From Burkholderiales bacterium RIFCSPHIGHO2_01_FULL_63_240 (GTDB lineage: Bacteria > Pseudomonadota > Gammaproteobacteria > Burkholderiales > Burkholderiaceae_C): a stretch of 64,000 nucleotides of DNA. Made by a program: the position numbers and the translations under genes. Positions 49,741 through 64,000 of the stretch are shown piece after piece. The notes beneath the pieces are model-generated. The model made no database searches. It was not told the DNA's origin and saw only the letters and a list, made by a program, of their open reading frames with translations. How positions within the stretch are numbered: position 1 is the stretch's first letter; the number at the start of each line of letters is the position of its first letter. The DNA lies in contig MERU01000007.1 in NCBI GenBank assembly GCA_001770725.1, forward strand, positions 420,924 to 484,923, read 5' to 3'.

Positions 49741-50874
49741 TCAAGTCTGGCGGCGCTTGCCCAGGAAGACTTCTTCGATGTGCAGGCTGCTGCGAACGCC
49801 CACGTCAGCGCGGTGTTCTGTCAGCCAGCGGTCCGCCGCGGCGCGCCCCAGGTCACGCAGTTGTTCCAGGAAGACCCACTCCGTGTTGAACTTGGTCGAG
49901 GGGCCGAAGCCGTTCATGCCGAGGTCGTCGGACACCATGTGCATGTGCAGCTGCTTGTAGCGCCCCGGGTCCAGCTTGTTCTCGCGCAGCAGCCTGCCGA
50001 CGAACGCGATGGCCCGCATTTCACCGATCAGGCTGGCATTGAACGTGATTTCGCTGAGCCGGTCCATGATGTCCACGCTGCGCGTCGGGGTGCCCTCGCG
50101 CTCCAGCGGGTTCAGCCTCACCAGCAGGACGTCGTTGAGCTCGGTGCGGTAGATCAGCGGGTACAGCGCCGGGTTGCCGGTGTAGCCGCCGTCCCAGAAG
50201 GGCTCGTCGTCGATCTGCACGGCCTGAAAGAGAAAGGGCAGGCAGGCCGAGGCCAGCAAGGCGTCGATGCTGAGTTCTTCCGCACTGAAGACACGTGCCT
50301 GACCGGTGCGCACCGACGTGGCCGTCACGAACAGGGGGATGTTGCAGTGGGCGCAGCCTTCGTGCAGCGATTCCACGCGCACGTGCTTGGCCAGCACGTC
50401 CTTGAGCGGGTTGAGGTTCAGCGGGTTGAACTCGTAGGGGCTGAACGAGCGGGTCAGCAGGTTGCCCCACTGCATCAGCGCGCTGGTGCCCAGGCCGAAG
50501 GGGCCGAGCATCGCGTCCAGCCCCTGCGTGCCGAAGGGGTTGCTGAACGGGTTGCTCAAGGGGCTGAACAGCGAGCCGTGGTGGCTGACGTCGCGCCAGA
50601 AATCGTGCAAGGCCTGCTGCGCCTGTCGGCGGGCCTGCTGTGGTCCGTCCGATTCGTACCCGTCCACATAGCCTGACAGCGCCACGGCGCCATTGAGCGC
50701 CCCGGCGCTGGTGCCCGAGATGCCCGCGATGTCCACGCCATCGTCGTCGAGCAGCCGGTCGAGCACGCCCCAGGTGAACGCCCCGTGGGATCCGCCGCCT
50801 TGCAGCGCCAGGTTGAGACGGGGGCGGGCGGGCGGGCGGGGGCGCGACTTGGCGCGGGGGCGTGCTGCGGTCAT
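49741..50874 (-). CDS. Patatin-like phospholipase family protein
   Basis: NLALQGGGSHGAFTWGVLDRLLDDDGVDIAGISGTSAGALNGAV; DGGYTGNPALYPLIY. Confidence 0.92.
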   Translation of the reverse strand: MTAARPRAKSRPRPPARPRLNLALQGGGSHGAFTWGVLDRLLDDDGVDIAGISGTSAGALNGAVALSGYVDGYESDGPQQARRQAQQALHDFWRDVSHHGSLFSPLSNPFSNPFGTQGLDAMLGPFGLGTSALMQWGNLLTRSFSPYEFNPLNLNPLKDVLAKHVRVESLHEGCAHCNIPLFVTATSVRTGQARVFSAEELSIDALLASACLPFLFQAVQIDDEPFWDGGYTGNPALYPLIYRTELNDVLLVRLNPLEREGTPTRSVDIMDRLSEITFNASLIGEMRAIAFVGRLLRENKLDPGRYKQLHMHMVSDDLGMNGFGPSTKFNTEWVFLEQLRDLGRAAADRWLTEHRADVGVRSSLHIEEVFLGKRRQT

Positions 50875-51004
50875 GCGACCCAGTCTAGATGATTTTTGCT
50901 GCGGTGCAGCAAGACATCTGGGTGATTCAGGGGGCGCCTTCCCCGGGCCGCGAACTCCTGCTTCAGGGGGCGTCCCTCAGCGGGAAGAAAATTTGCACCA
51001 CAGG

Positions 51005-51024
51005 TACTGTACAAACATCCAGTC
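51005..51024 (+). promoter_or_regulatory. LexA/SOS box upstream of recA
   Basis: TACTGTACAAACATCCAGTC (CTG-N10-CAG). Confidence 0.75.
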
Positions 51025-51081
51025 TTTGCCATAATCACGCCATTCAATGTCATCACACAGGCCCTGCGCCGGAGAGAGCCC

Positions 51082-52140
51082 ATGGAATCCAAGTCGACCC
51101 TCAGCACCGAAAAGGCCAAGGCCCTGCAGGCCGCCCTCGCCCAGATCGAAAAGCAGTTCGGCAAGGGCTCGATCATGCGCCTTGGCGAAGGCGAAGTCGT
51201 CGAAGACATCCAGGTCGTTTCCACCGGTTCGCTGGGCCTGGACATCGCCCTGGGCGTCGGCGGCCTGCCTCGCGGCCGTGTCATCGAAATCTACGGCCCA
51301 GAGTCCTCCGGCAAGACCACGCTGACCCTGCAGGTCGTCTCCGAGATGCAGAAGATCGGCGGCGTCTGCGCCTTCATCGACGCTGAACACGCGCTGGATG
51401 CCCAGTACGCGCAAAAGCTGGGCGTCAACCTGCAGGACCTGCTGATCTCGCAGCCCGACACCGGCGAGCAGGCCCTCGAAATCGTCGACGCCCTGGTGCG
51501 CTCCGGCTCGGTCGACCTGATCATCGTCGACTCGGTGGCCGCGCTCACGCCCAAGGCCGAACTCGAAGGCGAAATGGGCGATGCCCTGCCGGGTCTGCAG
51601 GCCCGCCTGATGAGCCAGGCCCTGCGCAAGCTCACGGCCAACATCAAGAAGACCAACTGCACCGTCATCTTCATCAACCAGATCCGCATGAAGATCGGCG
51701 TGATGTTCGGCTCGCCCGAGACCACCACTGGCGGCAATGCGCTGAAGTTCTACGCTTCCGTGCGCCTGGACATCCGCCGCACCGGCTCCATCAAGCGGGG
51801 CGACGAGGTCGTTGGCAACGAGACCAAGGTCAAGGTCGTCAAGAACAAGGTCTCCCCGCCCTTCAAGACCGCCGAATTCGACATCCTCTACGGTGAAGGC
51901 ATCAGCCGCGAAGGCGAGGTCATCGACCTGGGGGTCACAGCCAAGGTGGTCGACAAGTCGGGCGCCTGGTACGCCTACAACGGCGAAAAGATCGGCCAAG
52001 GCAAGGACAACGCCCGCGAGTTCCTGCGCGAGAACCCGGACCTGTCCCGCGAGATCGAAAACAAGATCCGCGATTCCCTCGGCGTGGCTCAGCGCCCGGC
52101 CGCTGCCGCCAACGACGAGTACGACGACAAGGCAGCGTGA
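51082..52140 (+). CDS. recA: Recombinase A
   Basis: [69 protein letters not shown]. Confidence 0.99.
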   Translation: MESKSTLSTEKAKALQAALAQIEKQFGKGSIMRLGEGEVVEDIQVVSTGSLGLDIALGVGGLPRGRVIEIYGPESSGKTTLTLQVVSEMQKIGGVCAFIDAEHALDAQYAQKLGVNLQDLLISQPDTGEQALEIVDALVRSGSVDLIIVDSVAALTPKAELEGEMGDALPGLQARLMSQALRKLTANIKKTNCTVIFINQIRMKIGVMFGSPETTTGGNALKFYASVRLDIRRTGSIKRGDEVVGNETKVKVVKNKVSPPFKTAEFDILYGEGISREGEVIDLGVTAKVVDKSGAWYAYNGEKIGQGKDNAREFLRENPDLSREIENKIRDSLGVAQRPAAAANDEYDDKAA

Positions 52141-52176
52141 CCGCTCGCCTGATCGGCTGAAGCCCCGGCGGCGCCC

Positions 52177-52716
52177 ATGACAGACGAAGACGATTTTTCG
52201 CCTGATGCTTCTGGGGTTCCCAAGCCGGGGCAGGCTACTCGGCGTGGCAAGCCTGGGCTGTCGCTGAAAGGGCGTGCCCTCAAGCTGCTGTCCATGCGCG
52301 AGCATTCGCGGGTGGAGCTGCGTCGCAAGCTGGCGCCGCACGCCGAATCGGCCGAGCAGCTCGAGGCGGTGCTGGACGACATGGCCGCCAGCCGTTTCCT
52401 TTGCCTGGAGCGTTTTGCCGACTCTGTCGTCCATCGCAAGGCGGCACGTTTTGGCACCGCCCGCATCAAGGCCGAACTGGCCCAGCACCAGTTGCCCAGC
52501 CACGTGGCCGACGCCGTGGTGCGCAGCCTGCGAGACACCGAACTCGAGCGCGCCCACGAGCTCTGGGCTCGGCGTTTTGGGGAGGTGGCCGCCTCCCCGC
52601 AGGAACAGGCCCGTCAGGCCCGTTTCCTCATGGCCCGGGGCTTTGCCGGGGAGGTCGTTCGACGCGTCGTGCGTGGCGAAGGGCTGCCCGATCCGGACGA
52701 CGGATCGTTGGGCTGA
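52177..52716 (+). CDS. recX: Regulatory protein RecX
   Basis: SLKGRALKLLSMREHSRVELRRKLAP...RFADSVVHRKAARFGTARIKAELAQHQLP; downstream of recA. Confidence 0.93.
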   Translation: MTDEDDFSPDASGVPKPGQATRRGKPGLSLKGRALKLLSMREHSRVELRRKLAPHAESAEQLEAVLDDMAASRFLCLERFADSVVHRKAARFGTARIKAELAQHQLPSHVADAVVRSLRDTELERAHELWARRFGEVAASPQEQARQARFLMARGFAGEVVRRVVRGEGLPDPDDGSLG

Positions 52717-52974
52717 ACACGCGCAGACCAGGGGCAAGCGTTGGGTGTTTTGACCGCCCCGCCGCGGCGCCTGTGAAGCACTTCCGATCTCCGTGCAAAC
52801 CCGAGTTCTGCAAGGGGGGCACCCTTGGGAAACCCAGGGGTGGCGGTGCTATGCTGCCCGCTGCAGTGCAACCAAGCCCAACCGGCTGCGCGCTTGCACC
52901 CGCCTCTGCCCGATCGGCGGTGGCGGGTTCTGTCATGTTCGACCCGAACGCATCACCCACATCGCGAGATCCCC

Positions 52975-54135
<1,161 letters not shown>

Positions 54136-54155
54136 CGCCCCAGGAAAGACACATC

Positions 54156-55049
54156 ATGAGCATCCTCATCAACAAGGACACCAAGGTCATCACCCAGGGC
54201 ATCACGGGCAAGACCGGTCAGTTCCACACCCTCGGCTGCCAGGCCTATGCCAACGGCAAGAACGCTTTCGTTGCGGGCGTGAACCCCAAGAAGGCCGGCG
54301 AGAAGTTCTCGGACATCCCCATCTACGCTTCTGTGAAGGAAGCGTCGCAGCAGACCGGCGCCACCGTGTCCGTCATCTACGTGCCGCCCGCTGGTGCCGC
54401 TGACGCCATCTGGGAAGCCGTCGAGGCCGACCTGGACCTGGTCATCGCCATCACCGAAGGCATCCCCGTGCGCGACATGCTGATGGTGCGCAACAAGATG
54501 AAGGCCAAGGAAGCGGCCGGCGGCAAGAAGACCCTGCTGCTGGGCCCCAACTGCCCCGGCCTGATCACGCCCGAAGAGATCAAGATCGGCATCATGCCCG
54601 GCCACATCCACCGCAAGGGTCGCATCGGCGTGGTCTCGCGCTCCGGCACGCTGACGTACGAAGCCGTGGCTCAGCTGACCGAACTCGGCCTGGGTCAGTC
54701 CAGCGCCGTGGGCATCGGCGGTGACCCGATCAACGGCCTCAAGCACATCGACGTCATGAAGGCGTTCAACGACGACCCGGACACCGATGCCGTCATCATG
54801 ATTGGCGAGATCGGCGGCCCGGACGAAGCCGAAGCCGCCCAATGGTGCAAGACCAACATGAAAAAGCCCATCGTCGGCTTCATCGCCGGTGTCACCGCGC
54901 CCCCGGGCAAGCGCATGGGCCACGCCGGCGCGCTGATCTCCGGTGGTGCCGACACGGCCGATGCCAAGCTGGCCATCATGGAAGAGTGCGGTTTCAAGGT
55001 CACGCGCAACCCGTCCGAGATGGGTCGCATCCTGAAGTCGCTGATCTGA
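54156..55049 (+). CDS. sucD: Succinyl-CoA synthetase alpha subunit
   Basis: [25 protein letters not shown]...; [10 protein letters not shown]. Confidence 0.98.
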   Translation: MSILINKDTKVITQGITGKTGQFHTLGCQAYANGKNAFVAGVNPKKAGEKFSDIPIYASVKEASQQTGATVSVIYVPPAGAADAIWEAVEADLDLVIAITEGIPVRDMLMVRNKMKAKEAAGGKKTLLLGPNCPGLITPEEIKIGIMPGHIHRKGRIGVVSRSGTLTYEAVAQLTELGLGQSSAVGIGGDPINGLKHIDVMKAFNDDPDTDAVIMIGEIGGPDEAEAAQWCKTNMKKPIVGFIAGVTAPPGKRMGHAGALISGGADTADAKLAIMEECGFKVTRNPSEMGRILKSLI

Positions 55050-55164
55050 TCCGGTTCTCGACCTGCGTGAACACCCGTGTGCCCGAGCGCACACGGGGCG
55101 TTGAAAGGCCCCCCGGGGCCGCCTCTCAGCCCCTACACTCAGGGGCTGATTCCTTTTGTGAGAC

Positions 55165-55863
55165 ATGGAAGCTTTCCTGACCCCCGAGTTCTGGCTCGCC
55201 GTTGGCCAGATCATCATGATCGACATCCTGCTGGGCGGCGACAACGCGATCGTCATCGCCCTGGCCTGCCGCAACTTGCCGCCCGAGCTGCGCCGCAAGG
55301 GCATCCTCTGGGGCACGGCGGGCGCCATCGTGCTGCGCGTGGTGCTGATCTTCTTCGCCATGTCCCTGCTGGCGCTGCCTTACCTCAAGCTCATTGGCGC
55401 GGCCCTGCTGATCTGGATCGGCATCAAACTGCTGGTGCCCGAAGACGATGAGCACGGCGACCTCAAGGCCAGCGACAAGCTGCTGGGTGCCATCAAGACC
55501 ATCATCGTGGCGGACTTCGTCATGAGCGTCGACAACGTCATCGGGATCGCAGGCGCGGCCCAGACGTCTGGCCACGAAGGCCACCAAATGCCGCTGGTCA
55601 TCTTCGGCCTGCTGGTGAGCATCCCCATCATCGTCTGGGGCAGCAGCGTCGTGCTCAAACTCATGGACCGCTTCCCGGTCATCATCGTTGCCGGTGGCGC
55701 CCTGCTGGGCTGGATCGCCGGCACGCTCGCGGTGGGTGATCCGGCCATCCAGGGCTACCTGCCCCCGGTCGAATCCCTGCGTTACCTGGCCGGTGGGCTG
55801 TGCGCCCTGCTGGTCGTGGCGGTGGGCAAGGCCTTGGCGGCCCGGGCCCCTCAGGCCAGCTGA
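55165..55863 (+). CDS. TerC family integral membrane protein
   Basis: IIMIDILLGGDNAIVIALACRNLP; IIVADFVMSVDNVIGIAGAA. Confidence 0.93.
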   Translation: MEAFLTPEFWLAVGQIIMIDILLGGDNAIVIALACRNLPPELRRKGILWGTAGAIVLRVVLIFFAMSLLALPYLKLIGAALLIWIGIKLLVPEDDEHGDLKASDKLLGAIKTIIVADFVMSVDNVIGIAGAAQTSGHEGHQMPLVIFGLLVSIPIIVWGSSVVLKLMDRFPVIIVAGGALLGWIAGTLAVGDPAIQGYLPPVESLRYLAGGLCALLVVAVGKALAARAPQAS

Positions 55864-55875
55864 GGCGCGGGCCCC

Positions 55876-57603
<1,728 letters not shown>

Positions 57604-57652
57604 CGACATCCCTGTGCCCGCCCTCTGATCAACCCGGCGACAATTTCCCCCC

Positions 57653-58453
57653 ATGGAGTTCGAGTTCTACAGCCAGACCGACACCGGTCGCGTCCGCAGC
57701 AACAACGAGGACAACGTCGCCATCGACACGTCGTGCGCGCTGGCGGTGCTCGCTGACGGCATGGGCGGCTACGCCGCCGGCGAAGTCGCCAGCGGCATGG
57801 CCTGCGAGTTCATCAGCGCCGAGCTCGGCCGCTGGTTGAACGAGGCCGCGCCCCAGGCCAGCGACGGCGACGTGCGCCGCGCCATGGACATCTGCGTCGA
57901 CAACGCCAACCGGGCCATCTTCGGCGCGGCCAACTCCAACCCGATGTACGCCGGCATGGGCACGACCCTGGTGCTCGGCGTCTTCCGCTCCGGCCGCCTG
58001 TTGCTCGGGCACATCGGCGACTCGCGCGGCTACCGCCTGCGCGCCGGGGTGTTGCAGCAGATCACGAAAGACCATTCGTTACTGCAAGAGCAGATCGACG
58101 CTGGCATGCTCACGCCCGAGCAGGCGCAGTTCGCCGCCAACAAGAACCTCGTCACCCGGGCCCTGGGCGTCGAGGACATGGCCCAGCTCGAAACCCATCA
58201 GCACGAAATCCAGTCTGGCGACGTCTACCTGATGTGCTCGGACGGCTTGTCCGACATGCTCCGAGACCCCCAGATCGCCGAAGTCATGGCTCAGCATCAA
58301 ACCCTCCCCGAGATGGGCGCCGCCCTGGTCGCGGCCGCCAACGAAGCGGGCGGGCGGGATAATATCGCTGTCGTGCTGGTGCGCGCACAGGGAGCGGCGG
58401 ATCCTGCACCCAGATCCTGGTGGCCCTTCAAGCGCCTGGGTGGTCTGGGCTGA
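57653..58453 (+). CDS. PP2C-family Ser/Thr phosphatase
   Basis: SQTDTGRVRSNNEDNVAID; VLADGMGGYAAGEVAS; GHIGDSRGYRLR; MCSDGLSDML; GGRDNIAVVLV. Confidence 0.96.
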   Translation: MEFEFYSQTDTGRVRSNNEDNVAIDTSCALAVLADGMGGYAAGEVASGMACEFISAELGRWLNEAAPQASDGDVRRAMDICVDNANRAIFGAANSNPMYAGMGTTLVLGVFRSGRLLLGHIGDSRGYRLRAGVLQQITKDHSLLQEQIDAGMLTPEQAQFAANKNLVTRALGVEDMAQLETHQHEIQSGDVYLMCSDGLSDMLRDPQIAEVMAQHQTLPEMGAALVAAANEAGGRDNIAVVLVRAQGAADPAPRSWWPFKRLGGLG

Positions 58454-58496
58454 ACGTCTCCACACACATCACAAGATCCATAAGTAGAGGTTCTGC

Positions 58497-59213
58497 ATGG
58501 GAAAACTGGTCGTCTCACTCGATGGCGTGGTGATCAAGGAGGTCCAGGTCACGAAGGACCGCACCACCCTCGGTCGTCGCCCTTACAACGACATTGTGAT
58601 CGACAACCTGGCGGTCAGTGGCGAGCACGCCGTGCTGCAGCTGGTCAGCGGCAGCGTGTTCATTGAAGACCTCAACAGCACCAACGGCACCTACATCAAT
58701 GGCAAGGCCGTCAAGAAGCAGCTGCTGCAGCACAACGACACGGTCGAGATCGGCAAGTACAAGATCAAGTTCCTGGCGGACGAGGGCTCCGACTACGAAA
58801 AGACCATGATCATGCGGCCGGGCACGCCGTTGCCGACGGCCCTGGGCGCCCACGCTCCCGCCGGCACCCCGACGGGCCCCTCGACCACGCCGGGTGCTTT
58901 TGCCGCCGCCGTCGCCCAGGGCCCCAGCGGTTTCGGCAGCCTGCCGAGCCAGAGCCCGGCCTCCATCAAGGTGCTCAATGGCGCCGCAGCCGGCCGCGAG
59001 GTCGCCCTGACCAAGGTCGTCACCACGGTGGGCAAGCCCGGTGTGCAGGTGGCCTCCATCACCAAGCGTCCGGGGGGATACGTCTTCGCCCACGTCGAAG
59101 GCTCGGCCCGTCCGACGGTCAATGGCTCGCCGGTGGCGGCCGATCCGGTCCACCTCAAGAGCGGCGACGTGATCGAGCTGGCCGGCACCCAGATGCAGTT
59201 CGTTCAGGCCTGA
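58497..59213 (+). CDS. FHA domain protein
   Basis: LGRRPYNDIVIDNLAVSGEHAVLQLVSGSVFIEDLNSTNGTYINGKAV. Confidence 0.95.
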   Translation: MGKLVVSLDGVVIKEVQVTKDRTTLGRRPYNDIVIDNLAVSGEHAVLQLVSGSVFIEDLNSTNGTYINGKAVKKQLLQHNDTVEIGKYKIKFLADEGSDYEKTMIMRPGTPLPTALGAHAPAGTPTGPSTTPGAFAAAVAQGPSGFGSLPSQSPASIKVLNGAAAGREVALTKVVTTVGKPGVQVASITKRPGGYVFAHVEGSARPTVNGSPVAADPVHLKSGDVIELAGTQMQFVQA

Positions 59214-59244
59214 ACGAGCAGGCTCACCCAGGCGGGCCATCACC

Positions 59245-60054
59245 ATGATCCGCGTCCTCGGTTGCTTCGGCTCGATCGCGGCGCGCTGCCACACCACGTC
59301 CTTCCTGCTCGATGACGACATCCTCATCGACGCGGGCAGCGGCGTGGGCGAGTTGCGCCTGGACGAACTCGCCCGCATCGACCACGTCCTGGTCACGCAC
59401 AGCCACCTCGACCACGTGCTCAGCATCCCGCTGCTGGCCGACACGGTCATCAAGCTGCGCATGGGCGCGGGCCTGAGCAGCCTGCGCCCCATCCACGTTC
59501 ACGCCCTGCCCGAGACGCTGGCCGCCTTGCGCGCCCACATCTTCAACGGTGTGATCTGGCCCGACTTCACGCGCCTGCCCAGCGCCCAGCACCCGATCCT
59601 GGTCTTTCACGAGTTCGCGGTGGGCGAGGTGCTGCGCTTTCCGGCGCGCGGCGGCGCCGACGACCGCCTGGTGCACGTGTTGCCGGCGGCTCACACCGTG
59701 CCCGCCGTCGGTTTCGGCATCGAGACGCCGCAGGGCTGGTGGGTGTTCACCGGCGACACCGGGCCCAACCCGGCTTTGTGGCAGGCGCTGCAAGGCGAGC
59801 GCATCGCCCAACTCGTGATCGAAACCGCTTTCGGCAACGAAGAGGCGCACCTGGCCGACATCAGTGGGCACCTGTCGCCGCAGACCCTGGCGCAGGAGCT
59901 GGCCCAGCTCGATGGCGAGGTCAGCGTCTACATCACCCACCCGAAGCCGGGTGAGGTGCCAGCGGTGCTCTCGCAGGTGAGGGCGCTGGACAGCCGGCAC
60001 CGCATCGAGCCGCTGCGCGAGGGCCTGCGGTTCCACGCGCCGGCCGAAGAGTGA
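59245..60054 (+). CDS. MBL-fold hydrolase, class II cyclic-nucleotide-phosphodiesterase-like
   Basis: HVLVTHSHLDHVLSIPLLADT; WVFTGDTGPNPALW; LVIETAFGNEEAHLADISGHLSP. Confidence 0.85.
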   Translation: MIRVLGCFGSIAARCHTTSFLLDDDILIDAGSGVGELRLDELARIDHVLVTHSHLDHVLSIPLLADTVIKLRMGAGLSSLRPIHVHALPETLAALRAHIFNGVIWPDFTRLPSAQHPILVFHEFAVGEVLRFPARGGADDRLVHVLPAAHTVPAVGFGIETPQGWWVFTGDTGPNPALWQALQGERIAQLVIETAFGNEEAHLADISGHLSPQTLAQELAQLDGEVSVYITHPKPGEVPAVLSQVRALDSRHRIEPLREGLRFHAPAEE

Positions 60055-60209
60055 GCCGGTCGGGTGGGGTGACAAAAATTGTCAGCTCAGACCTTTGGGT
60101 GACGTTTTTGGGCTGACTTCCTGAAACACATCCGACCAAGCGCGTTGGTTTGGGGTGGTGGCCCAAGGGAAATCGAGCAAAAAATCACGTTTTTTCGGGC
60201 TCTGAAAGC

Positions 60210-60225
60210 TGGCACGCGGGCTGCA
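60210..60225 (+). promoter_or_regulatory. Sigma54 promoter of pilin gene
   Basis: TGGCACGCGGGCTGCA versus TGGCACG-N4-TTGCA (one mismatch). Confidence 0.8.
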
Positions 60226-60311
60226 CCATGTCTGACGTGCGGTCGGCGAATGTCGGTCGCTGACTGCAAACCGTTTTTACCAGTGGCCCCTTGCGGCCTT
60301 AGGAGTTCAAC

Positions 60312-60821
60312 ATGAAGCGCGTTCAACAAGGTTTCACCCTGATCGAACTGATGATCGTCGTGGCGATCATCGGCATCCTGGCAGCTGTGGCGCTGCCGGC
60401 CTATCAAGACTACACGGCTCGCGGTCAGGCTTCCGAAGCCATGACGCTGCTGGGTGGCCTGAAGGTGCCGACCGCCGAAGCGCACGGCAACAACCCGATT
60501 GCCCAGGCTTGCAGCACCGATGAAGCCGTTCCCGATGATGCTGCCACCCCAGCTGTTGACGAATCCGTGCCTGCTGGCGCCCTGGCTGCATCCCAGAACC
60601 TCGTGCTGACGGGCAAGTACGTTGCGAGCGTGGAGGCCTCTGTGGTCGGCACCACGTGCCAACTGCTTGCAACCTTCAAGACCACGGGTCTGAGCGATGC
60701 GCTGGGTGGCAAGAAGATCGCCTTTACCTACAACCCTGCCAATGGCAACTGGGCTTGCACCTCCAACATCGCAAGCACCTCGATCCGTCCCAAGACCTGC
60801 GACCTGAACGCCGGCCTGTGA
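60312..60821 (+). CDS. pilA: Type IV pilin major subunit
   Basis: [44 protein letters not shown] class III signal; C-terminal Cys pair. Confidence 0.96.
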   Translation: MKRVQQGFTLIELMIVVAIIGILAAVALPAYQDYTARGQASEAMTLLGGLKVPTAEAHGNNPIAQACSTDEAVPDDAATPAVDESVPAGALAASQNLVLTGKYVASVEASVVGTTCQLLATFKTTGLSDALGGKKIAFTYNPANGNWACTSNIASTSIRPKTCDLNAGL

Positions 60822-60851
60822 TGGGGATCGGGGCCTGAGGCCCTGATCCAA

Positions 60852-60884
60852 GCAAAGGGCCCCGGCACAGCCGGGGCCCTTTGC
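60852..60884 (+). terminator. 15-bp perfect hairpin terminator after pilA
   Basis: GCAAAGGGCCCCGGC-ACA-GCCGGGGCCCTTTGC. Confidence 0.75.
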
Positions 60885-60935
60885 ATTTGCTCACGCTAAA
60901 ATGGCGGGCTCGTCTTAGCCATCATCTCCGCCGCC

Positions 60936-62981
60936 ATGTCGACCCAGACCAAAAACATCACCGCCATGGCCAACGCCATCCGTGCGCTGGCCATGGACGC
61001 CGTCCAGCAAGCCAATTCCGGTCACCCTGGTGCACCGATGGGCATGGCGGACATGGCGGTGGCCCTGTGGAGCCGTCACCTGCGTCACCACCCGGCGCAG
61101 CCCAACTGGTTCGACCGCGACCGCTTCGTGCTGTCCAACGGCCACGCCTCGATGCTGCTTTACGCGCTGCTGCACCTGTCGGGCTACGACCTCTCCATCG
61201 ACGACCTCAAGGCCTTCCGCCAGATGCACAGCAAGACCCCGGGCCACCCCGAGGTCGGCTACACCCCTGGCGTTGAAACCACCACCGGCCCGCTGGGGCA
61301 GGGCATCACCAACGCCGTGGGCATGGCGCTGGCCGAGAAGCTGCTGGCCACCGAGTTCAACCGCCCCGGCCACGACATCGTCAACCACCACACCTACGCC
61401 TTCCTGGGCGACGGCTGCCTGATGGAAGGCATCAGCCACGAGGCCGTGGCGCTGGCCGGTGCCTGGAAGCTGAACAAGCTGATCGCGCTGTACGACGACA
61501 ACGGCATCTCCATCGACGGTCAGGTCGCGCCCTGGTTCATCGACAACACGCCCAAGCGCTTCGAAGCCTGCGGCTGGAACGTCATCGGCCCGGTCGATGG
61601 CCACGACGTCGACGCCATCGACGGCGCCATCTCCAAGGCCAAGCTGTCGCATGACAAGCCCACCCTGATCGTCTGCAAGACCGCCATCGGCAAGGGCTCG
61701 CCCAACCGCGCCAACACCGCCAAGGCCCACGGCGAGCCGCTGGGTGGCGACGAGATCAAGCTCACGCGCGAAGCCATTGGCTGGTCGCACGACGCCTTCG
61801 TGATCCCGCAAGAGGTGTACGCCGACTGGAACGCGCAGGCCGACGGCGAACTGCTGGTGGGCGACTGGAACCAGCGTTTTGACGCCTACAAGGCCCTGTT
61901 CCCCGCAGAAGCGGCCGAGTTCGAGCGCCGCATGAAGGGCGAGCTGCCCGCCAACTTCGCCGAGATCGCTGTCGAAGCCGTGGCTGCCGCCCACGACAAG
62001 GCCGAGACCGTGGCCAGCCGCAAGGCCAGCCAGATCGCGCTGGAGTTCTTCACCGCCGCCCTGCCCGAGATGCTGGGCGGCTCGGCCGACCTGACCGGCT
62101 CGAACCTGACCAACACCAAGAGCACGCCCGCCTTCCGCGTGGGCGACGACGGCAAGGTCGTGACCACCGACGGCAAGCCCGGCCGCCACATCAACTACGG
62201 TGTGCGCGAGTTCGGCATGGCCGCCATCATGAACGGCGTGACCCTGCACGGTGGTTACATCCCCTACGCCGGCACCTTCCTGACCTTCAGCGACTACAGC
62301 CGCAACGCCATCCGCATGGCCGCGCTGATGAAGCAGCGCGTGATCCACGTGTTCACGCACGACTCCATCGGCCTGGGCGAAGACGGCCCGACCCACCAGT
62401 CGGTGGAGCACGCCGCCAGCCTGCGCCTGATCCCCGGCCTGGACGTCTGGCGCCCGGCCGACACGACCGAAACGGCCGTGGCCTGGTCCATGGCCCTGGC
62501 CAACAAGAACCGCCCTTCGGCCCTGCTGTTGTCGCGCCAGAACCTGCCTTACGCACCGAAGTCCGATGCCGACGTGATCACCCAGGGTGCTTACGTGCTG
62601 GCGGAACCCTCGGAAGTGGGCCTGAAGAAAAAGGCCGTGGCCGTGATCGTGGCCACCGGCTCCGAGGTGCAGCTGGCCCTGCACGCGCAGCAAAAGCTGG
62701 CCGAGATGGGCGTGCCCGTGCGCGTGGTCTCCATGCCCTCGACCACCGTGTTCGACCGCCAGGACGTGGCCTACAAGAAGTCGGTGCTGCCCGCCAACCT
62801 GCCCCGCGTGGCCGTGGAAGCCGGCGTCACCGATTTCTGGTGGAAGTACGGCGTGGACGCGGTCGTCGGCATCGACACCTACGGCGAATCGGCCCCGGCC
62901 GGCGCCCTGTTCAAGCACTTCGGCTTCACCCCCGAGAACGTGGTGGCCACCGTGCTGAAGGTGCTCAAGAACCGCGCCTGA
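60936..62981 (+). CDS. tkt: Transketolase
   Basis: [62 protein letters not shown]. Confidence 0.98.
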   Translation: MSTQTKNITAMANAIRALAMDAVQQANSGHPGAPMGMADMAVALWSRHLRHHPAQPNWFDRDRFVLSNGHASMLLYALLHLSGYDLSIDDLKAFRQMHSKTPGHPEVGYTPGVETTTGPLGQGITNAVGMALAEKLLATEFNRPGHDIVNHHTYAFLGDGCLMEGISHEAVALAGAWKLNKLIALYDDNGISIDGQVAPWFIDNTPKRFEACGWNVIGPVDGHDVDAIDGAISKAKLSHDKPTLIVCKTAIGKGSPNRANTAKAHGEPLGGDEIKLTREAIGWSHDAFVIPQEVYADWNAQADGELLVGDWNQRFDAYKALFPAEAAEFERRMKGELPANFAEIAVEAVAAAHDKAETVASRKASQIALEFFTAALPEMLGGSADLTGSNLTNTKSTPAFRVGDDGKVVTTDGKPGRHINYGVREFGMAAIMNGVTLHGGYIPYAGTFLTFSDYSRNAIRMAALMKQRVIHVFTHDSIGLGEDGPTHQSVEHAASLRLIPGLDVWRPADTTETAVAWSMALANKNRPSALLLSRQNLPYAPKSDADVITQGAYVLAEPSEVGLKKKAVAVIVATGSEVQLALHAQQKLAEMGVPVRVVSMPSTTVFDRQDVAYKKSVLPANLPRVAVEAGVTDFWWKYGVDAVVGIDTYGESAPAGALFKHFGFTPENVVATVLKVLKNRA

Positions 62982-63085
62982 GGCCTAAAATCGCAGGTTT
63001 TCCGCAGCGCCCCGGCCACCGTCGGGGTGCCGCCAGGCCTGCCCCGCCACACCCGCTGAGCAGTCTTTTCTTCCAATCTTCTTAA

Positions 63086-64000
<915 letters not shown>

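Noticed and set aside
60915-62918. 667-aa minus-strand ORF opposite tkt
   Set aside because: Antisense shadow of a certain transketolase gene.

Overview
This 64 kb window looks like an ordinary, gene-dense, high-GC chromosome segment from a betaproteobacterium, probably Burkholderiales (Burkholderia-type porins, MetX/MetW, TetR-controlled leucine degradation). I find no IS elements, prophage, CRISPR arrays, rRNA or tRNA. Recognisable blocks are: FMO/BVMO + TetR; ssb; carotenoid oxygenase + TetR; a complete leucine/isovalerate (liu) cluster; thioesterase; MCP; recQ; two porins; metXW behind a SAM-II-type riboswitch; FMN glutamate-synthase-like protein; GST; DUF898 protein; purB; a PEP-CTERM protein; pyrF; an HlyD/FtsX export cluster interrupted by a beta-helix/diheme cytochrome c fusion; FAH-family hydrolase; TetR + alpha/beta hydrolase; uvrA; DUF1501/DUF1800 pair; metH (split type); patatin; recA-recX; sucCD; TerC; a Ser/Thr kinase-PP2C-FHA-phosphodiesterase cluster; sigma54-type pilin; tkt; and gap (truncated at the window end). 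The most unusual signals are: (1) two inverted ~140-bp elements at 37.8-38.2 kb, with a near-identical ~93-nt core enclosed by long perfect stems whose sequence differs completely between copies, placed around a 19-bp perfect hairpin; (2) a single polypeptide fusing a parallel beta-helix domain to a diheme cytochrome, sitting between two FtsX-type permeases with no ATPase gene; (3) two distant TetR loci sharing the same GGTAC-N6-GTACC operator; (4) a long-loop SAM-II riboswitch followed by an intrinsic terminator upstream of metX. All calls come from reading the sequence and the supplied ORF track; no database search was run.
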